Position numbers and translations under genes: made by a program
Shown: positions 63,469 through 64,000 of the stretch, in pieces
Layout of the letters: every line of letters starts with the position of its first letter
Position numbering within the stretch: the first letter of the stretch is position 1
Assembly (NCBI RefSeq): GCF_005144885.1
Contig: NZ_CP039690.1
Location: 62,001-126,000, forward strand
DNA: 64,000 bases
From: Phreatobacter stygius
GTDB taxonomy: Bacteria > Pseudomonadota > Alphaproteobacteria > Rhizobiales > Phreatobacteraceae
Direction of reading: 5' to 3'
The notes under the pieces: model-generated
Told to the model about the DNA's origin: nothing
What the model saw: only the letters and a program-made list of their open reading frames with translations
Database searches by the model: none

Positions 63469-64000
63469 TCAGCCGCGCACCACCTTCAGGGCGGCTTGAG
63501 CACCACCGCGGATGATGATGGCGTCGTTGACCAGCGTGATGAAGCCCCAGCCTTGGCTCGCCAGCTCCTTGGCTTTTTCGAAGCTCGGCGCATAACAGCC
63601 GGTGAGCTTGCCGGCCTTTTTCGCCGCCGTCATGATCTTGTCGAAGGCGTCGACCACGACCTCGTTGTTGGGGTCGAGCTTCGCGCCCTTGAGCAGGGTG
63701 ATCGATAGGTCCGAGGGGCCGGCGAAGACGCCGTCGATACCGGGCACGGCCAGGATATCGTCGACCGCGGCAAGCGCCGCCGTGGTCTCGATCATGGCGA
63801 GCGTCACGGTCATCGTATTGGCCTTCTGCAGGTATTCCTGCGGACCCAGGCCGGTGAGCTGCTGGAACCGGTTGCCACCCCAGGAGCGGTCGCCGAGCGG
63901 CGGGTATTTGGTCGCGGAGGCGAAACGCTTGGCGTCGGCGACCGAATTGATCATCGGCGCGATGATGATTTCCGCGCCGACGTCGAGCAGCCGGGCCGCA
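63469..64000 (-). CDS. HpcH/HpaI aldolase family protein (partial, 5' end outside window)
   Basis: 176 residues are visible, continuing past the right edge. VGAEIIIAPMINSVADAKRF, YPPLGDRSWGGNRFQ, MTVTLAMIETTAALAAVDDILAVPGIDGVFAGPSDLS match class II pyruvate/oxaloacetate-type aldolases (4-hydroxy-2-oxoheptanedioate aldolase family). The metal ligands are the Glu of IETTAAL and the Asp of GPSDLS. Convergent with the RBBP9-like gene. Confidence 0.88.
   Translation of the reverse strand, partial: AARLLDVGAEIIIAPMINSVADAKRFASATKYPPLGDRSWGGNRFQQLTGLGPQEYLQKANTMTVTLAMIETTAALAAVDDILAVPGIDGVFAGPSDLSITLLKGAKLDPNNEVVVDAFDKIMTAAKKAGKLTGCYAPSFEKAKELASQGWGFITLVNDAIIIRGGAQAALKVVRG

Overview
The window is high-GC alphaproteobacterial chromosome, most likely Hyphomicrobiales (Rhizobiales). 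Support for this is the high G+C throughout, a Usg-like protein, an operon of ExoD paralogues with a CHCC zinc-finger protein and a flavin monooxygenase, a form II CO-dehydrogenase-like (cox) operon with coxD/coxE accessory genes, and the palindromic repeat plus GIY-YIG nuclease modules. I cannot fix the genus. No phage, integrase or CRISPR array was seen. Mobile DNA consists of one IS110-type element, one IS256-type element and several families of short palindromic repeats.

Layout. 1-2.1 kb: purine phosphoribosyltransferase (gpt), a B3/B4-domain protein, a barstar-like protein and a small membrane protein. 2.1-10.3 kb: a surface-protein region with a large autotransporter (minus strand), a decayed secreted-protein gene with two in-frame amber codons, and a subtilisin-like autotransporter protease. 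A 35-bp perfect direct repeat lies on either side of the first autotransporter and the pseudogene. 10.4 kb: tRNA-Leu(UAA). 10.6-13.8 kb: LysR regulator divergent from an MFS exporter, then a DUF4287-type protein. 14.1-18.7 kb: a luciferase-like monooxygenase and a probable quinone/hydroquinone detoxification set (MhqD-like hydrolase, MhqO-like dioxygenase, WrbA, LysR regulator). 18.8-20.7 kb: diguanylate cyclase and a DUF3617 protein. 20.8-22.2 kb: IS110 element that has split a REP-like palindrome. 22.2-25.4 kb: monooxygenase/zinc-finger/ExoD/ExoD/Usg operon. 25.8-28.5 kb: GT39 and GT2-GtrA glycosyltransferases.

28.7-43.3 kb, all minus strand: molybdenum hydroxylase locus. It contains coxS-coxL-coxM (AYRGAGR form II motif), a DUF3108 protein, coxD (MoxR ATPase), a membrane protein, coxE (VWA) and a secreted D-amino-acid-oxidase-like flavoprotein whose domain order is circularly permuted. 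Further downstream come two XdhC-type maturation genes and a molybdopterin-binding/cytidylyltransferase fusion. Between the oxidase gene and the XdhC genes lies a 2.9-kb island (31449-34317). The island is a tandem array of units in which a GIY-YIG nuclease gene, or its remnant, is bracketed by inverted copies of one palindromic repeat. One unit is interrupted by the IS256 element, whose 8-bp target duplication can be read directly. This is the best candidate for a little-described mobile system in the window.

43.5-47.4 kb: beta-ketoadipate-type genes (pcaD, pcaC-like, an AhpD-like protein), two small envelope proteins and a flavin reductase. 47.7-53.4 kb: complete branched-chain amino-acid ABC transporter operon livHMGF-DUF6867-livK with a terminator. 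53.4-64 kb: mostly housekeeping and metabolic genes (ccdA, P1 peptidase, DsbA-like, LysE, DJ-1/PfpI, dadA-like, rpe, purB, an RBBP9-like hydrolase and a truncated HpcH/HpaI aldolase). Start codons were chosen by Shine-Dalgarno match, family start position and signal-peptide placement; several differ from the longest open frame.
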